From: Diploscapter coronatus
Taxonomy: Eukaryota; Nematoda; Chromadorea; Rhabditida; Rhabditidae
Direction: 5' to 3'
Length of the DNA: 64,000 nt
Assembly (NCBI GenBank): GCA_964036155.1
Contig: OZ038423.1
Coordinates: forward strand, 74,973,249 to 75,037,248
Positions 1 to 12,887 of this stretch are shown one piece after another; the stretch's first letter is position 1; every line of letters begins with the position of its first letter. Position numbers and translations under genes: made by a program. The notes below the pieces were generated by a model. The model was given only the letters and a program-made list of their open reading frames with translations, searched no databases and was not told the DNA's origin.

Positions 1-580
1 TCTTTAGATCCGTTTTTGTCCAACGAACTACATCAAAGAAATGTTTCAACAGAGGTCATTTCATGAAAGCATACGAAGCATCATGCTTATAAGGAAGTAT
101 AAGGGAGGGAGGGAGTGTAAGGATGAGGATGAAAAATTAGGACTTCTCTTGGGATGGAGGCGTCCAGCTGTGGGAGTCTGTTTCTCCTACTTTGTTTAGC
201 CACCTAATTCTCTTTCTCCACCTACCCTTCCCGCGCCTCTCTCGCCCATCCTTTCGAGTACCGTGATGCTTTAATTGTAGCCGCGCGCACCGCACTGCAT
301 CAATGTGTATGGGTTCCCTCCTTCTCTCTTATCCTTGGAAGACAGGGGGACAGGTTCCTCCGACTTTCTTTTCCCTTCCACCCTCCCGAATCCCCACACT
401 CCCTCAAATATTCGACTCATAGCACCTCACATCTTCAATCCTTCTCAATAAGATGGTCTAAGTCTATCGTGTCGTTCCTCAGTAGCTATTCTTATTCTTA
501 TTGAACCTTTGCACTTCGGCTTCCAATTATAGAGATAATTACCAGTTCGTGGAGTAGTTAGCAAATATGGTTAGATAACG
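1..580. other. 5' flank of the ABCG-like gene, no gene seen
   Basis: No convincing coding exon on either strand. The sequence is pyrimidine-rich on the plus strand between about 170 and 430 (CCTTCC/CTCTC runs), which is common in nematode promoter regions. The first coding exon of the ABCG-like gene begins at 581, so this stretch probably holds its promoter and 5' UTR. No TATA box or trans-splice site is clear. Confidence 0.4.
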
Positions 581-3500
581 ATGATGAATCGACCGAGGAA
601 ACAACATTCTCAGTGGGATTTGAGGTGGGTTGTTGATTCGATTAGAATGATCATTCTCAGCACTGTTGAGACTGAAATTGGCTTCAACTCTAGTATTTTT
701 TATATTTCAATTTCGTTTCTATTCCGATTTGTTTTTCGTCTTCCATGCCATTGCACCAATTGTTTACATTTTCATTATCTTACGGACTTCTTCATTCATC
801 ATAATCAATCATATGCCATGTTGTAAGATACTGTAAATTGTAAACGCAGAAGACATTTTGGGATGGATAATTACTCATTTTCAGCAAAATCCAGCTCAAT
901 GTCGACACGAACACAGATCCGGTGAAAGGCAATGACACAGAAATACGGTAAATAGAAGAGACTATATTTGGTGAATCCTTACTTCAGACACTCTCAACAC
1001 TTCTCTACGATTCGACATCAGAGTCACTATTTTTCGAGGATCGAAGCTCTGGCGGCAAATGGCTACAATTATCTGAAATATGCTAAGTACTCCGAAGTCA
1101 AGAAGACGGAAAACACGTAAGCCTTATGACATTCTATCGGTCTGATTCACTTTGCTAAATTAAAGATTCCTCTTCTTGAATAGATTGAAAGCTGTTTCAA
1201 TAACCGATAACTTAGGACGAAATAAACGATGCACAAATTCGAACATGCAAAGTGTGCATTACGTATATATACAAATAGTCGTCAAACTCATTACTTGAAT
1301 ACGAGGTATTAACGTAAAGTCAGCTGCAAACAACGCGCATTAAAAGTCAGTGTCATTTACTTCACCTCAAGTAAACAATCGATCATTGGCAATATCTATC
1401 TATATGAAAGTTTCTTTTCAATTCAGTGGCTCGCCTCGCTTCACCGTGTCGCATCTGTCTTTCAACACGGATCTTCGATCCTCATGGGACTGTGCTCTGC
1501 TCCGGTTGCCCAGATATCACTCGACTCTGGTTGATATCAACTTTGAACTGCATGCTGGAGACGTCATGGCGATGATGTACACTTCTGGTAGGAAGGAAAA
1601 GAAATCCATCAGTCAAAATGCCAATCCGACTACCTACCTCATAGCATCATGGCGTTCAAGAATATGATCGACGGCAGGAGCGAGACAGAATCAAAATTTT
1701 TGTTTAATTCGGTGTTTGAGACAACCTTAGACATTTTTCGAAGCCAGGGGTCAGAATTCTGTCTCGCCTCTTATTGATGATGACATCAAGATCGTGTCAT
1801 TATGAACTCTTGCTACCAGAATCTTCTGAAAATTTACTATTCTCAACTAAAATGAATATTTTCAGAGTGGGAAATGAATTGCCTGATCCGACTTCTGTCC
1901 GGTGCCAAGATGAGCCGAGGCAAAGCCGGTGGAGAGATCACCATAAATGGGCATCGTCTAGATAAGCATCAATTGAGGCAGAGGATTGGTCTGTTTAGTC
2001 CTAAAATGAAAATAGCCAGACAGTAATTTAGGATTTCTGCCAACCTCCTTCGATCTACCACCAGATCTAACCGTACAACAATTCCTCACGATTTCCGCCA
2101 TGTTCTACCCGTCCAAAACGAAGAATTACCATATGGATGGCATGGTGAACATTTTATATGGAATGTTTGAATCCATATATAAGTTGCATCAAATTCCAGA
2201 TCCACCAATACGCCAATACCTTCGCCTTGGGTCCTTTTAAAGACTGTAGGATATCTCGGTTAGCTCAACCCGAGAAAGTTCGTCTGAAAATCGCTGTTGA
2301 ACTGCTGAAAGATCCATGTCCATAATAACTTCAAGGTTTTAACGTAATTCGTAGCTTTAGGCATATTTGTCTGCTCTACTGTCTTAAATTCCCTGGATAT
2401 TTATGACCTGGCCTTTATTATCAACGGCCTACGGGATTGGGCTATCAAATCCAAAAGAATCGTGATATTGGCTATCGCTCCGCCAACTATCGATATTTTG
2501 AACATGTTCTCGAAAGGTTCGAATATTATTATTGTTTTTTTTAAATATAATACTTTCGAATCTTCAGCGATAATTCTCTCACTTGGAAGGGTGATTTACT
2601 TCGGGTGCCCCTCGAAGATGTGTTCATATTTTTCGGCGATAAACTATAACTGCCCAACATATAAAAATCCTTGCGATTATTACGGTAGTTCAATGTTGCA
2701 TAATTTTGTTTTCAATTATTCATAATTCAGTCGATCTAGCAACCTATGATTATTTGACAAATGAAGCAGAGGCCGAATCGTCGATGAGAATCGGACATCT
2801 CATTTCCGAGTGGCAAAGGTTAGCGGTTTAAAATATGATTGGTTGGAATTGAAACTACACGATTTAAAATTTTAAAAACCGAAGCAGAATTGGAATCTTG
2901 CCTCGAATTTTTTTTCGAATTCGAATAGAATTTATCATTTAAAAATTATCGGAATTGAAGTCAATACTTGAACTCATCGAAATTCTCCAAAATCGTTATT
3001 AGGTCTCACCTCTGATTAGAAGTTTTCAAATTTCATTTTTAGCTTATGATCATAAGCACCTTTCATGATTGTTCAGAAAGGCGCCACCTCCTGTTATACG
3101 ACCATTAGATTTGCTACCCGAGGAAGTCGGAACAGCAAATTTCTTGCAAGTTATTTTAGCCCTATTTAGGTAGATTTTTTTTATCACTCCTAAAAGTATT
3201 TTGAGAAGTATATTTTTAGACGAATGTCATACGAACTGCTCAATCGACCCTATATTTTCATCATTCTACCTTTGGTTTCCAATATTGTATCGCTATTGAT
3301 ATCCCTATCATTTGTTAGTCTATCAAATGATAAAAGAGCTGGAGCCAGTGAAAGGCTTGGACTAGTTGAGGCTCTGGTCTTCTATTCTACCATACCCATT
3401 AATACCACCATGATACTTTATCGTGAGTCCTAGAATAGTGCGCAAAAGATAATGAAATTCAGTCTATTCTCGGCGTAAGTCGGCTTCCTGGGAGTTCAAA

Positions 3501-5116
3501 GCTCACATTTACGGTTCATTGCCTTATGGGGTTGCAAAGGTTTTTATTCCAAAGACGATAGAAAAATTGAGAAATTTAGACACTTTTTGATCTATCATTT
3601 CTGCTGATTTCGGTATTACTTTTCACACTACCTATTTATTTCGTCACTGGTAAGCTATATAGAAATTTCAAAAAGAGATCAAAATCTAGGTTTCGATTCT
3701 GCACCATTTTCTTTATCTGGATTGAGTTCGTTTTCAATTGTGACCTTCCTATTCTTCTTCTACCTCTACATGATTTCTCTCCTAGTGGCTCATCTATTCA
3801 AATCAGCTCTGCTTGGGACCATAGTTTCAAGTAAAACTGGAACAAGATATTTTTAGCAATCATTTCGACATTTTAGTTTGTCTGAATCTTGTGTCATTTG
3901 TCGTTTCTGGCTTGCCAATTCATCCATTAGATCAATCGCTACCGTTCGATGGAATTCGACTCATTTCGCCGCATTTCTGGATAGAATATGCCATCCTACA
4001 GCAAAATTTCATGGGTAATTTTCATTTAGTGGATGTTTTACTAATACCTCTTTTACAGGAACCCCTCTTCCGATGCTCTCGAACAACCAAACCCATGAAC
4101 TCGTCATAGGGTGTGAAAGGACCAAGGTTCTGGCGAAGAAGATCAAAGAGGTTCGAAATTTTCAGTACGAAATCGCTCTAAAAGTATGCAAAGGTTGAAA
4201 TGCGAAGTCAATGTTTCACCTCTACTTTTTGAAGTCAGGATACAAATTTCATATCGCCTTTTATCCGAATCAAGTTTGCTCGAAATTACTATTCTGCGGG
4301 TTTATTTCTAGAAATTTCAATTGCGATTCTGAATTGCATAGTTGAAATTCCGAACAGCTGTTCCTAAAATACAATATATGAGCAACTTGATCGAAAACGA
4401 GCTTAACGCGAAGATAAATTCGGCAACTTAGCGCAAAGCGAACTCGGACTCAGTTCAGTCTCAAGTTAACTGACTAGAAAAATTTTCCACGTTTCTGCCT
4501 CCGATTTGGCGATTTTCACACTAGACGGGTATTCCATGATAATAATTTGAGATCTGAAGTCAGACGATTTCCACATGCGACTGCTCGTACAAGAAGCCCG
4601 AAAATCGCTTCATTTAGCAGAGAAATAGTGCATTCTAATTTATAATATAGACCTCGCATGCTATTTCATCATTGCCTGGAAGGTTTTCTGATTTATTCTG
4701 CACGAGTGGCCATACATCAGACACATTCTGACTTCAGATTCGTTGTCGATGTCTAGAAATTTGTCTATGCTCTGAAATCAGAGACGGGGTCACATGAGAA
4801 ACCTTTCCTCGGAGTTTGAACTTACAATTAGCTTCGAATTTTAAAGTTATTGGTATCAAATTTAAAATTAAAAAATGTCTATTTGAAGCTTCCGATCTAC
4901 ACGGTTTCGGCGTGTTCGAAGATGAGAGGCAATTCACTTCTGTACTTCCACGCCTTTCCACCTGCGTTGATGCAGAAACCCCTGCGAGAACTAGGATCAA
5001 TCCATTTCTTCACTTTGGGATTCGGAATTTACTCGACTTCTTTACTTGTTATATTCGTCTGTTTTCTAATTGCTTTCAGATATAATCGCTTCCAGATTTA
5101 CAACAAAAATAAATAG
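581..5116 (+). CDS. ABCG5-like half transporter with degenerate ATPase motifs
   Basis: Family: ABCG (White/ABCG5) half transporters, which export sterols or lipids across membranes after dimerising. Exons with matching phases: 581-624, 885-947, 988-1116, 1427-1587, 1866 to about 1999, about 2034-2150, then short exons to a final exon starting near 4922. Resemblance is clear in NPCDYYVDLATYDYLT (ABCG5-type NPADFYLDL box), GRVIYFGCPSKMCSYF, the membrane half (ILPLVSNIVSLLISLSF, LSSFSIVTFLFFFYLYMISL) and the TM6-type end GFGIYSTSLLVIFVCFLIAF. What is odd is the nucleotide-binding half. Where Walker A (GSSGAGKTT) is expected the reading is YTSGEWEMN. The LSGGE signature position reads ISRLAQPEK. 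The Walker B DEPTTGLD position reads CSTVLNSLD. The protein is therefore probably not an active ATPase: either a pseudo-ABC partner subunit or a decaying gene. Several internal exon borders, notably near 2000 (a 34-base intron) and 4922 (acceptor TTCGAAG), are uncertain. Confidence 0.8.
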
Positions 5117-6116
5117 TTGCTTTGTGTTCGTGGCATTTACAAATACAGAAATTTTTTTGGAATTTTATATTTTTTCTTCGAAAACAACCACATAAATAAT
5201 TATAAAACAGTAAACACATGGTGGATGTGGATAAAATAAAATAATTAATTGGATGTGGGTGATTGCTGGATGAAAATCGATTTTGAGAGAGTAAAATATT
5301 TGATCAAAATCGATTTGGATCAGCACAATTTGATGTACGAGGATCTGTAACGACTGCAAATATAAGAGGGAGAAATATCGATTTACTTAATGAACTTCGG
5401 AGTTAAAATTATCAACTTCGAAAGCTTCAGTGGGGTGTTCAACGAAACACAAATTACAACAATTAATTTAGAAGTTTGAATTGACATCTGCTCTTATTTG
5501 AAGTCATCAAGAAATCACGTTTCAATGTCGATTCAAATCAAGAGGACTGTATATCGCGTCAAATATTCTGAATTCACGCACAAATCAATGAGAGATACTT
5601 CGAAGAGGCTGTTTCAGGTAGGCAACTTCGGTGGTCGATCTGAGCAGCTAAAATGAGATCGGAGCGCTGCTCAGAGGACGCGTACCGATGTTGAACTTTT
5701 GGATAAAGGAAAGAAGACAGCGAAATATTTTAAACAACAGACTGCATTTATGATTCGACAGCGGATAGTAAACAGGTTGCCGCGCCACAAAGCAGAATGA
5801 TTTAGAGGAACGGGATCAAAATTTGCCTGCTTTAATGAGTTTAGAATGTCATGACAGAGGTTGTACTCGGTTGGGCAAAATTTCAATAGAACGTCGTTCA
5901 ACTTCTGTCAAGGATGTAGTTGGCTGCTGTGCAAGTTTCAATCGGACGACTCATCCCGTCTGTCAATGTAATAATTTGTTGCGAAACATCAAGAAAAATG
6001 TATCGAATATAAATAGTGGATAACAACAAAAAGAAACGAAATTTTTGAATTTTTAAAGAACGCAGACTGATGAGAGTACTGAAGTGTGGGAAATTGTTGA
6101 ACTGGACGATGCAGGT
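5117..6116. other. Intergenic, convergent 3' ends
   Basis: The ABCG-like gene ends at 5116 and the prothymosin-like gene ends at 6117 on the other strand, so two 3' ends meet here. An AATAAA overlaps the ABCG stop codon (5108-5113). No ORF with family resemblance or good splice context was found. Confidence 0.4.
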
Positions 6117-8030
6117 TTAGTCCGACTCCTCGCCGCCTTCTCCATCATCGCCTGAAATAATGGAATTGTTGTACTTTTGAGATAAGTTGGATGGAAGCGA
6201 ATCTCCACACCATGCTGGGATGGAAGTGGAAATTTCTTCGAAATCACTCACCGTCCTCGCCATCCTCGTCTTCGTCTGGCTCGCCCTCACCATCGTCTTC
6301 ACCTGAAAGTTGACAATCGTCATTTGGAGTTTGCAAAATATTCTGCCAAGACCAATTTCATTTCACTCCAAGTTATTTCGACTTCACTCAAACAACACAA
6401 TACACATATTTTCACTGCACGATATGAAGGTTCGAGACTACTCCGGATCTTCATTTGTCGAAGCGTTTTCTCAGTTTGAATCGTATAATTCAAGCTCATC
6501 GACTCGTTTGGCTAGTCTCACGAACCTTCTGATCCCTCACCGCTCGACTCGTCATTCACATCAGATGCCTCGTCTCCGACCTCGTCGTCTTCGTCCTCAT
6601 CGTGCTCGGCGGACTCGGCTTCTGAAATTATCGATTTTCGTTTCGTCGCACCCATGACGTCATGTCGGTTTCATAATAGCTTCAAATTTTTGACGTCACA
6701 TAACTATTGTGAAATTCGCTGACTCGTCGCTTGCCCTAACTATACTGTAATTTTGAGATTATAGATTTCCTTGTATCTCAGAAAATCTCAACTTGTTAGA
6801 ATGATCAATTTGTGTGGATCGATGAGACCTCCTCTCTCACTTGCTGTCATCTTCTCACCATCTCCACTTCTCTTCGCCCATACATAAGCGGGCACTTTGT
6901 CATGATTTTGGATGCGCGCGGCCGCGTCGCGTCCTCCATCATCTAACGGTTCAATGTCTCTTCTCTTTGCTGCGCCAAACCCTTCGACACTTCGCGCTAC
7001 TCTGAGCGCCTGTCCTAGTTGATATCGCTTGGGAAACCATATCTCTGCGGCCTCTCAACTGAAAATGGTCTCTAGAAGAGTGTCGGTGGTCTGGGTCTGA
7101 CGCGAGCGTAGCGCGTTGCGTGTGCTCGACTCGTCTCGTCAGCGCTCATTCGTGTGCTATTTCACTGTTGGGAGACGGCTGTGCCTCAATTTCTCTCTCT
7201 CAGCCCGTCTCCTCGCACTGGGCGCCTGCTGCTGGCTGTCCTTACCCTTCACAGTCACACACTCCCCTCCTCCCTTCAGATAGCAGCAGCAGCAGCAGAA
7301 GGGAAGGGGGATGACGCGTGCGGCGTCGCACGCGTCAGGACATTTTCGCGGGTAGTGCACGCGTCAGCTCGAAATTGCGATGTGAGAGCGATAGTTGAGA
7401 TCGCGCGAGCGACGAGCGCAAGTAATGAGAGATTGCTGCGCTGTTGGGGCGAAACAACGACGATCAGCGAAACTTTCACAAAATCCCTTCGGGTCTCAAA
7501 ATTAAAAGCACAAAGTCGAATCAATATATCATCGGCAATTATTGCAATCACAATTGGGGGAGGCTAAATATGGAAAAGAGACGACATACCTTTGACTTCC
7601 TTCTCCTTGCCCTTGACGACTTCCTCCTGAAATGAAGAACGATAAGAATCGAGGTTTGTGCGATTTTCGATAATTCTCTTTCGGCTATATCTAATCAAGT
7701 CGAGCATGTTCGATTTCATTAGAAATCACTGAATTCGCACACTAAATGCTACCGTACTCCATGGTTCAAAATGTGGTCTAAGGCTCGACATTTCCCTATG
7801 AGAATTGTACGGATTTGGTGGTTGACTTGAGAAAAGTAGCATTTGGTGTGTATTCAGTGGGACATCTGCTCAATTATTGTCGTTGGGAGTGTCACCCCGT
7901 TTTAGGCCAGAAATAGACAACCAACCTCAGCTTTGCCATTCTCGACACGGGGCTCCTTGGCCGCGACCTCGTCGTTTTCGTCCTTGTCGTGAGTGCGCTT
8001 CTCAGCGGTTCTCTCCTCGACGGCCGACAT
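6117..8030 (-). CDS. Prothymosin-like acidic nuclear protein
   Basis: Five tiny exons join in consistent phase: 7926-8030 (start ATG at 8030), 7590-7626, 6526-6621, 6252-6302, 6117-6151 (TAA). The product is about 108 residues, close to the usual length of prothymosin alpha. It begins MSAVEERTAEKRTHDKDEND, has a Lys-rich middle (VVKGKEKEVK) and a C-terminal half made almost entirely of Glu, Asp and Gly (HDEDEDDEVGDEAS, GEDDGEGEPDEDEDGEDG) ending GGEESD. Prothymosin alpha and parathymosin are small disordered histone H1-binding or chromatin proteins, and a similar role is inferred from composition and length only. Intron 2 (6622-7589) is unusually GC-rich for the window, with GCGCGCGGCCGCG near 6915 and an AGC microsatellite near 7282, and could contain an internal promoter. 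A TTTCAG acceptor at 8085 probably marks the end of a spliced or trans-spliced leader in the 5' UTR. Confidence 0.72.
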
Positions 8031-10980
8031 TATTGCGGATTAGAATATAGGGGGTTTAGGTTTTTAAAAATAGGCGAGGGATACCTGAAATTGAACGAGC
8101 TTAGATTACGGTAATTATCATGGAGAAATGGAAAAGACGCGTGAAATTAGCATGGATAAACTGCATTATGGTGGCAGATTAGGAGTTGTGCTACCAAAAA
8201 AATCGTCGAGAGAGAGACAGAAATAGCGATCTTAAACGAGAGAGAGCAGAAAAATAGAGGGGAGTCGCAAAAGAGGGGCCTCAGAGAGGAGGGGAGGGGA
8301 AAGCGAGGCAGCAGTGGTGAAGGGACGAACTCTTGGCCGCGCGCCAAAGCAAAACCCCGCCCCTCGACCGACCACTCTCCGCTCTCTCAGAGTCCCACAC
8401 TCTCTAGTCGATTCTGGCTTCTGGCCGCTACGCGCCAATTTCAAATGGGGAAAAGGCGAAGTTGGGGATGCGGGTAAAAGATGCATTACGCGGGATTTGT
8501 AGAAAATACACAAATCGATCCGAGCCGAGAGCTATTATTGGGTAAGAATTTACGAAAATGCCGAGACAAATTCGCGAGAATAGTTAGACCACTCGGATAG
8601 CGCGAATCACTGGTCGAAATGCGAAAAACAAGTGACCATTTTGACAAGTCGACTCCTCAACAAGTAGCCACGCAAAGTGACATTCTCAGCGCGACAACTT
8701 CGCGCGAAATTCCATCCCTACTACGTGGCCTAAAATGCCACTAGCGGGGATACGGTAGGTCGATAGAGTGAGTGGTTAAAATAGGAAACACGCGAAATTG
8801 AAAACGGAAGAAAATCGAGGAGTTTATAGGGATTACGATAGATTTGAGCTCAGAAGAAGAGATTCTGAAAGAAGACCGACGCGCCGCCGGCGTAGGAGGC
8901 CGACTTCGGTTTGTGCGGGTGAAAGGGAAGCAGCATCGGAGAGAGGAAGACGAGAGATGCAAGGGAAGGAAAGGGCTTGGCTGGGGCTCTAGGACACACA
9001 GACACGGCCTCGCGCTCTCTCGCTCGCTCTTTGCTTCTTCTCCTCGCAATTCTCCCTGATCTCTAGCCGTATCTCAGTTTCTTTGCGCGACGGCTGTTTC
9101 CCGCAGTGGGGAGGAGCGACCATCCATCGCGATTACTCTTCGTCTCTGGCCCTATCTCTGACACAGACCCGGCCGATTCTGGCTTCTCGCGACTCTGACC
9201 GAGAGAATAGAGCCATTCCAGTGCGCCTATCGTTTTTCTCGTCGACCTTCCTTCCAAAGAGACAAGGAGGAGAAGCAGAGAAAAATAATGGAGATGGATT
9301 GGGGAGAATAAGGAGTGAAAAAGATCTAGAGAGCGTAGACTTTAGGAGGGAAATATTTTAGAGCGACGAAGAGAGCCCCGCGGTTATTTTCTAGGTGTAG
9401 AACAAAAAGAGGAAGGGAAAAATTGCCTTGTAGGGAGAAGCGGGCCTCTCTCTGTACGTGCACTAAACAATGCAGCATTGCAACTAGGACACGCGCATTG
9501 CCTCTCAAAATAAGGGGCACAATTTCATAATTATAAAAAAAAAATTGACTAATTCTATGAGACACTACAGACAATTTTCACTTTGATGAACTCAAAATAA
9601 CACTCGAAAGAATGAAGCTTTCTGTAATTACATGGGGCTCAGCTTCATTTCAAAGTTTCTCTGTTTGTTGGCACTCGTCCAAAATATTTAAATCGTGATG
9701 CTGAGTGATGAACAAACTGTCAAAAATTTTATCAAACACACGCACGTTTCTACATTACGACCTTAATAAATTGAAAATAATTCTGACTTTCATAAATTAT
9801 CCCACAATAGAATGTAGCGTTCTTTCAAATTTACTCTAACATTTTCTTTGCGTTTACAAGTGTCTACTTTCACTCGACCATCAGTGTTTTACGATTGGCC
9901 GATGGGGCGCAAAAACCTTTCAATTGGACTCAAAGCAAGCGAATTGTGAAAGATTCGCACGATAACAGACTGCGAGAAAGATCTATCAACACATGCAACA
10001 ACAGAAATAACAACATCGTCTGTAATATTTGTCTAAATTTGCAATGCTTATTTCGAATGAAAAATGGCAGATGTATCGCCGACCCACGTACTTTTCCAAC
10101 TATTTCAATATATCTTTGGCTAACCAGCATTCAAGATTGTACTCGAAGTGTATTTTGATATGTGGATCAATATGCATGCATGCAAGCCAGTGTAAATATA
10201 CGAGCAGCGTATGGAAGAATGCCAAAAATGAACATAATCAATGGGGGAAGATGTTATGCGATAATGCATAGAAGATATAGTTAAGGTAGAGTCTCCAAGC
10301 TTCGCCCCTTGCAGAAATGCATTTGTGGTAGTTTGAAAGTAAAAATTTAGGAAGGAAGTACCCTTCAAACCCGAATGCTTCAAAAACCCAGTCTAAGTCG
10401 ACGATAAACCGATAAAATGGGCGAATTCAGTTATGATACCAGATCGCATTGGTGAAAGTGTTGTCTAACTACATGTTATAGAGAGAAACTTGTTAAGAAG
10501 AATTATTGGGGGTAGGTCTCAGACTTTCTGACGATCGTCCCCCTAGGTCTGCTTGTAATGAATTCTACGCAGTCGATCTTCGAAATGAAGCGACGTTTCC
10601 CTTTCAAAATTCAAACAATTTTCACTTGAAACTCTGGCAGAAATGTTCTCATGAAAATTTTATTTTTGTTTGTAAATAATGCTCTGTGGAGACTGAGAGG
10701 AAGTTATTTCATAAATGCAGAACAACGCTGACACAGTGAATTGTGAGAAGAAGAACACTGAGAGCGCTAGCGACCGACGTGCATGTTATGAATCCGACTA
10801 AATAATTAGACTCTCAGAATTTTAGCTTCAATATTTTTACTGTTGATTATCAATGCAACCAATGCCATTGATAGAACACATTACCAAAGTGAACACTCGA
10901 ACATTTTATATTGTTAGTGTATTCTATCGAATGCAAACAGTATGCATCGATTCCATTGATAATAAACGAAGCTCAGTTTA
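8031..10980. other. Upstream region of the prothymosin-like gene, no gene seen
   Basis: From 8100 to 9360 the plus strand is purine-rich (GAGAGAGA tracts, AGAGAGGAGGGGAGGGG) with GC-rich patches such as GCCGCGCGCC near 8336. This looks like a promoter region for the minus-strand gene at 6117-8030. From 9360 to 10980 the sequence is AT-rich with only short open frames and no splice-supported exons. An imperfect inverted repeat (near 10860-10945, around GATAGAACACATTA / TAGTGTATTCTATC) is present. No tRNA was recognised. Confidence 0.4.
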
Positions 10981-11494
10981 CTATAGTATGAAGTTTGAAC
11001 AATAGATCTGTTGATTACTTGGTGGAATGGGGCAACTCGGATTTTGAGTATTTTCTTTGTAGCCCATCAGATGATTCTCGCCAGTTTTTTCTCTGTACGC
11101 ATCGATCTCGTTGAGTCTCTTCGCTTCACTTGCATTCAGCCTCTGAAATGGCTATTCTTTATCAAATACAATTGTGATATGTTGTAGATGTAAAGGTGTG
11201 GAAATGTATGTTTTAAACCTTCTCTATCTGTTTAAAAATATGAAATGAAAATAGAATTCCAACGCTTGCAAGAAAATGCTGCATTTCGCCATCATTATAA
11301 TAAAAGATAAATTATTCTAACTCATCCATTGGCCAACCATGTTTCCGCAAATCAATGGCCCTCTGAAGTAGCGACTTTCCTTTATAAATTTATTTAGGTT
11401 TTCTTCGAATAAACCAGCTTTACCGAAATTCGGAAAGTAGCTGAAGATATTATTGCAGTTGGCGTCTTTCGCATTGTCGTTGAGCGTCAGATGA
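10981..11494 (-). CDS. 3' end of an unrecognised gene (two exons)
   Basis: Two exons fit together. 11338-11494 follows a good TTTTCAG acceptor and reads HLTLNDNAKDANCNNIF then SYFPNFGKAGLFEENLNKF and ends RGPLICGNM before a GTTGGC donor. 10981-11142 follows CATTTCAG and reads RLNASEAKRLNEIDAYREKT, ending FIL and TAG. Phases agree: phase 1 into the first exon, phase 0 between them. The family is not recognised. The upstream exons expected above 11494 were not found, because 11.5-12.9 kb is AT-rich and has no obvious exons. This may be a real gene end or a 5'-truncated remnant. Confidence 0.4.
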
Positions 11495-12887
11495 CTGAAA
11501 ATAAACACATTTTTACCTATTATTTTACGTGATCAATACAAATAGGTTCTTAAGAAATCTTCTTCATGGCATTTTTCTACACACTATGAAGAAGTGCATG
11601 AATTTTCCAAGAAGTGTGACAGATTCCATAACTGTAGATTTCAGCATGGAAGTGTAGAGATATGCGTGACTTTGTGACCATCGATCTTTCTGAGGCCTTT
11701 GGCGATGCTGCTGTTTTCATGGCGTACTTTTGATCTTTAGGAGACTGCCGATTTTAGACGACGCAATTTTGATAATGCTGTGATCTTCAGCTAATGAGAA
11801 ATTTCAATGTTATTGAAATTGAAATTCTAATTTGTGGAATTAAATTGATCCTTAATCGGATAGAATTATTGCCCCTCATATAACATTCGCCCATCAAAAA
11901 TTAAAATATCGAAAAACTTTATAATACCATATACCCAAATCCTATACGCTGATTCCGAAAAAATCGTTTCAGACCCTTTTGACCTCAAAATTGGTTGAAA
12001 TTAGCATAAAATCGAAATTTTATATACATACGTATAAGCCATATCTAATCTTCATGCAGACTTATCAGTATGTTTGACTTTTTAGCATCGTCTAAAGTCG
12101 TTCCACCTAGTTTTTAGCGTAAAATGGAAATGTGGAACGACTTTAGGCATTAATGAGGTCGCTTTAAGTGTCATCGTTTATTGAAAAGATAGGTTATTCT
12201 GACGATTACTCATTTGGAAAGTTTGCGCAGTTTTTCCTACTTTATCGATAGGTTAGCTTAAAAATTGCCCAAGCTTTACTCATCAACTATCTCCGTTTCC
12301 TGAAAGATAACCTTCCAACAAATCGATATAAATTATCTGTGTAGTTTGCTAAAATCGGAATTGTATACTTTTCATGTTAACTTTATTATTACGTCCGGGC
12401 ATGCGAAATAGAATTTTTACAAAATTTATAAAGAAATGAAGAGAAGAATTATGATAAAGGGAAGTATACAATAATAGATGCTCATCATTTATAAAATAAG
12501 GGACAGTGAAATGTAGCATATGTATGTGATTAGTATACTGATTTAATGAAAAATTTAACATAGAAAAGCTAGCATGTAGCTAACAAACGTAAAATGCTAA
12601 CGAAATCTGCTTGAAGAAAAACTCGGCAAAATGCTGCTCTCAAATCAATTATTTTGGGCATGTTTGAAGATTTTTGAAAGAGTAAATATGTCGATACTTG
12701 GAAATTTTCATAGAATGTTTAGCTACCTTTCAACACCGACCATATTTCAGAATATTAAAAATAGAATAAAAAGGGAGTTTTTGGGTTTGCTCTTAATTTT
12801 AGGCTTAATTTTGAAATGACGTAGCGACATAAGCTAATTTAAATTAAGAAATCATGTGGCTGCGTCAAGTCAGATTTAGCGAATAGT
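11495..12887. other. AT-rich interval between the galectin and the 10.98-kb gene end
   Basis: No supported exon. It holds a perfect 15-bp hairpin (12092-12146, listed separately) and a short GAAGAAG/CTTCTTC inverted repeat around 11560-11595. Missing 5' exons of the gene ending at 10981 could lie here but none stands out. Confidence 0.35.
12092..12146. repeat. Perfect 15-bp hairpin
   Basis: CTAAAGTCGTTCCAC at 12092-12106 is the exact reverse complement of GTGGAACGACTTTAG at 12132-12146, with a 25-base loop. It could be the core of a foldback (MITE-like) element or a transcribed hairpin. No longer terminal repeat was seen. Confidence 0.6.
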
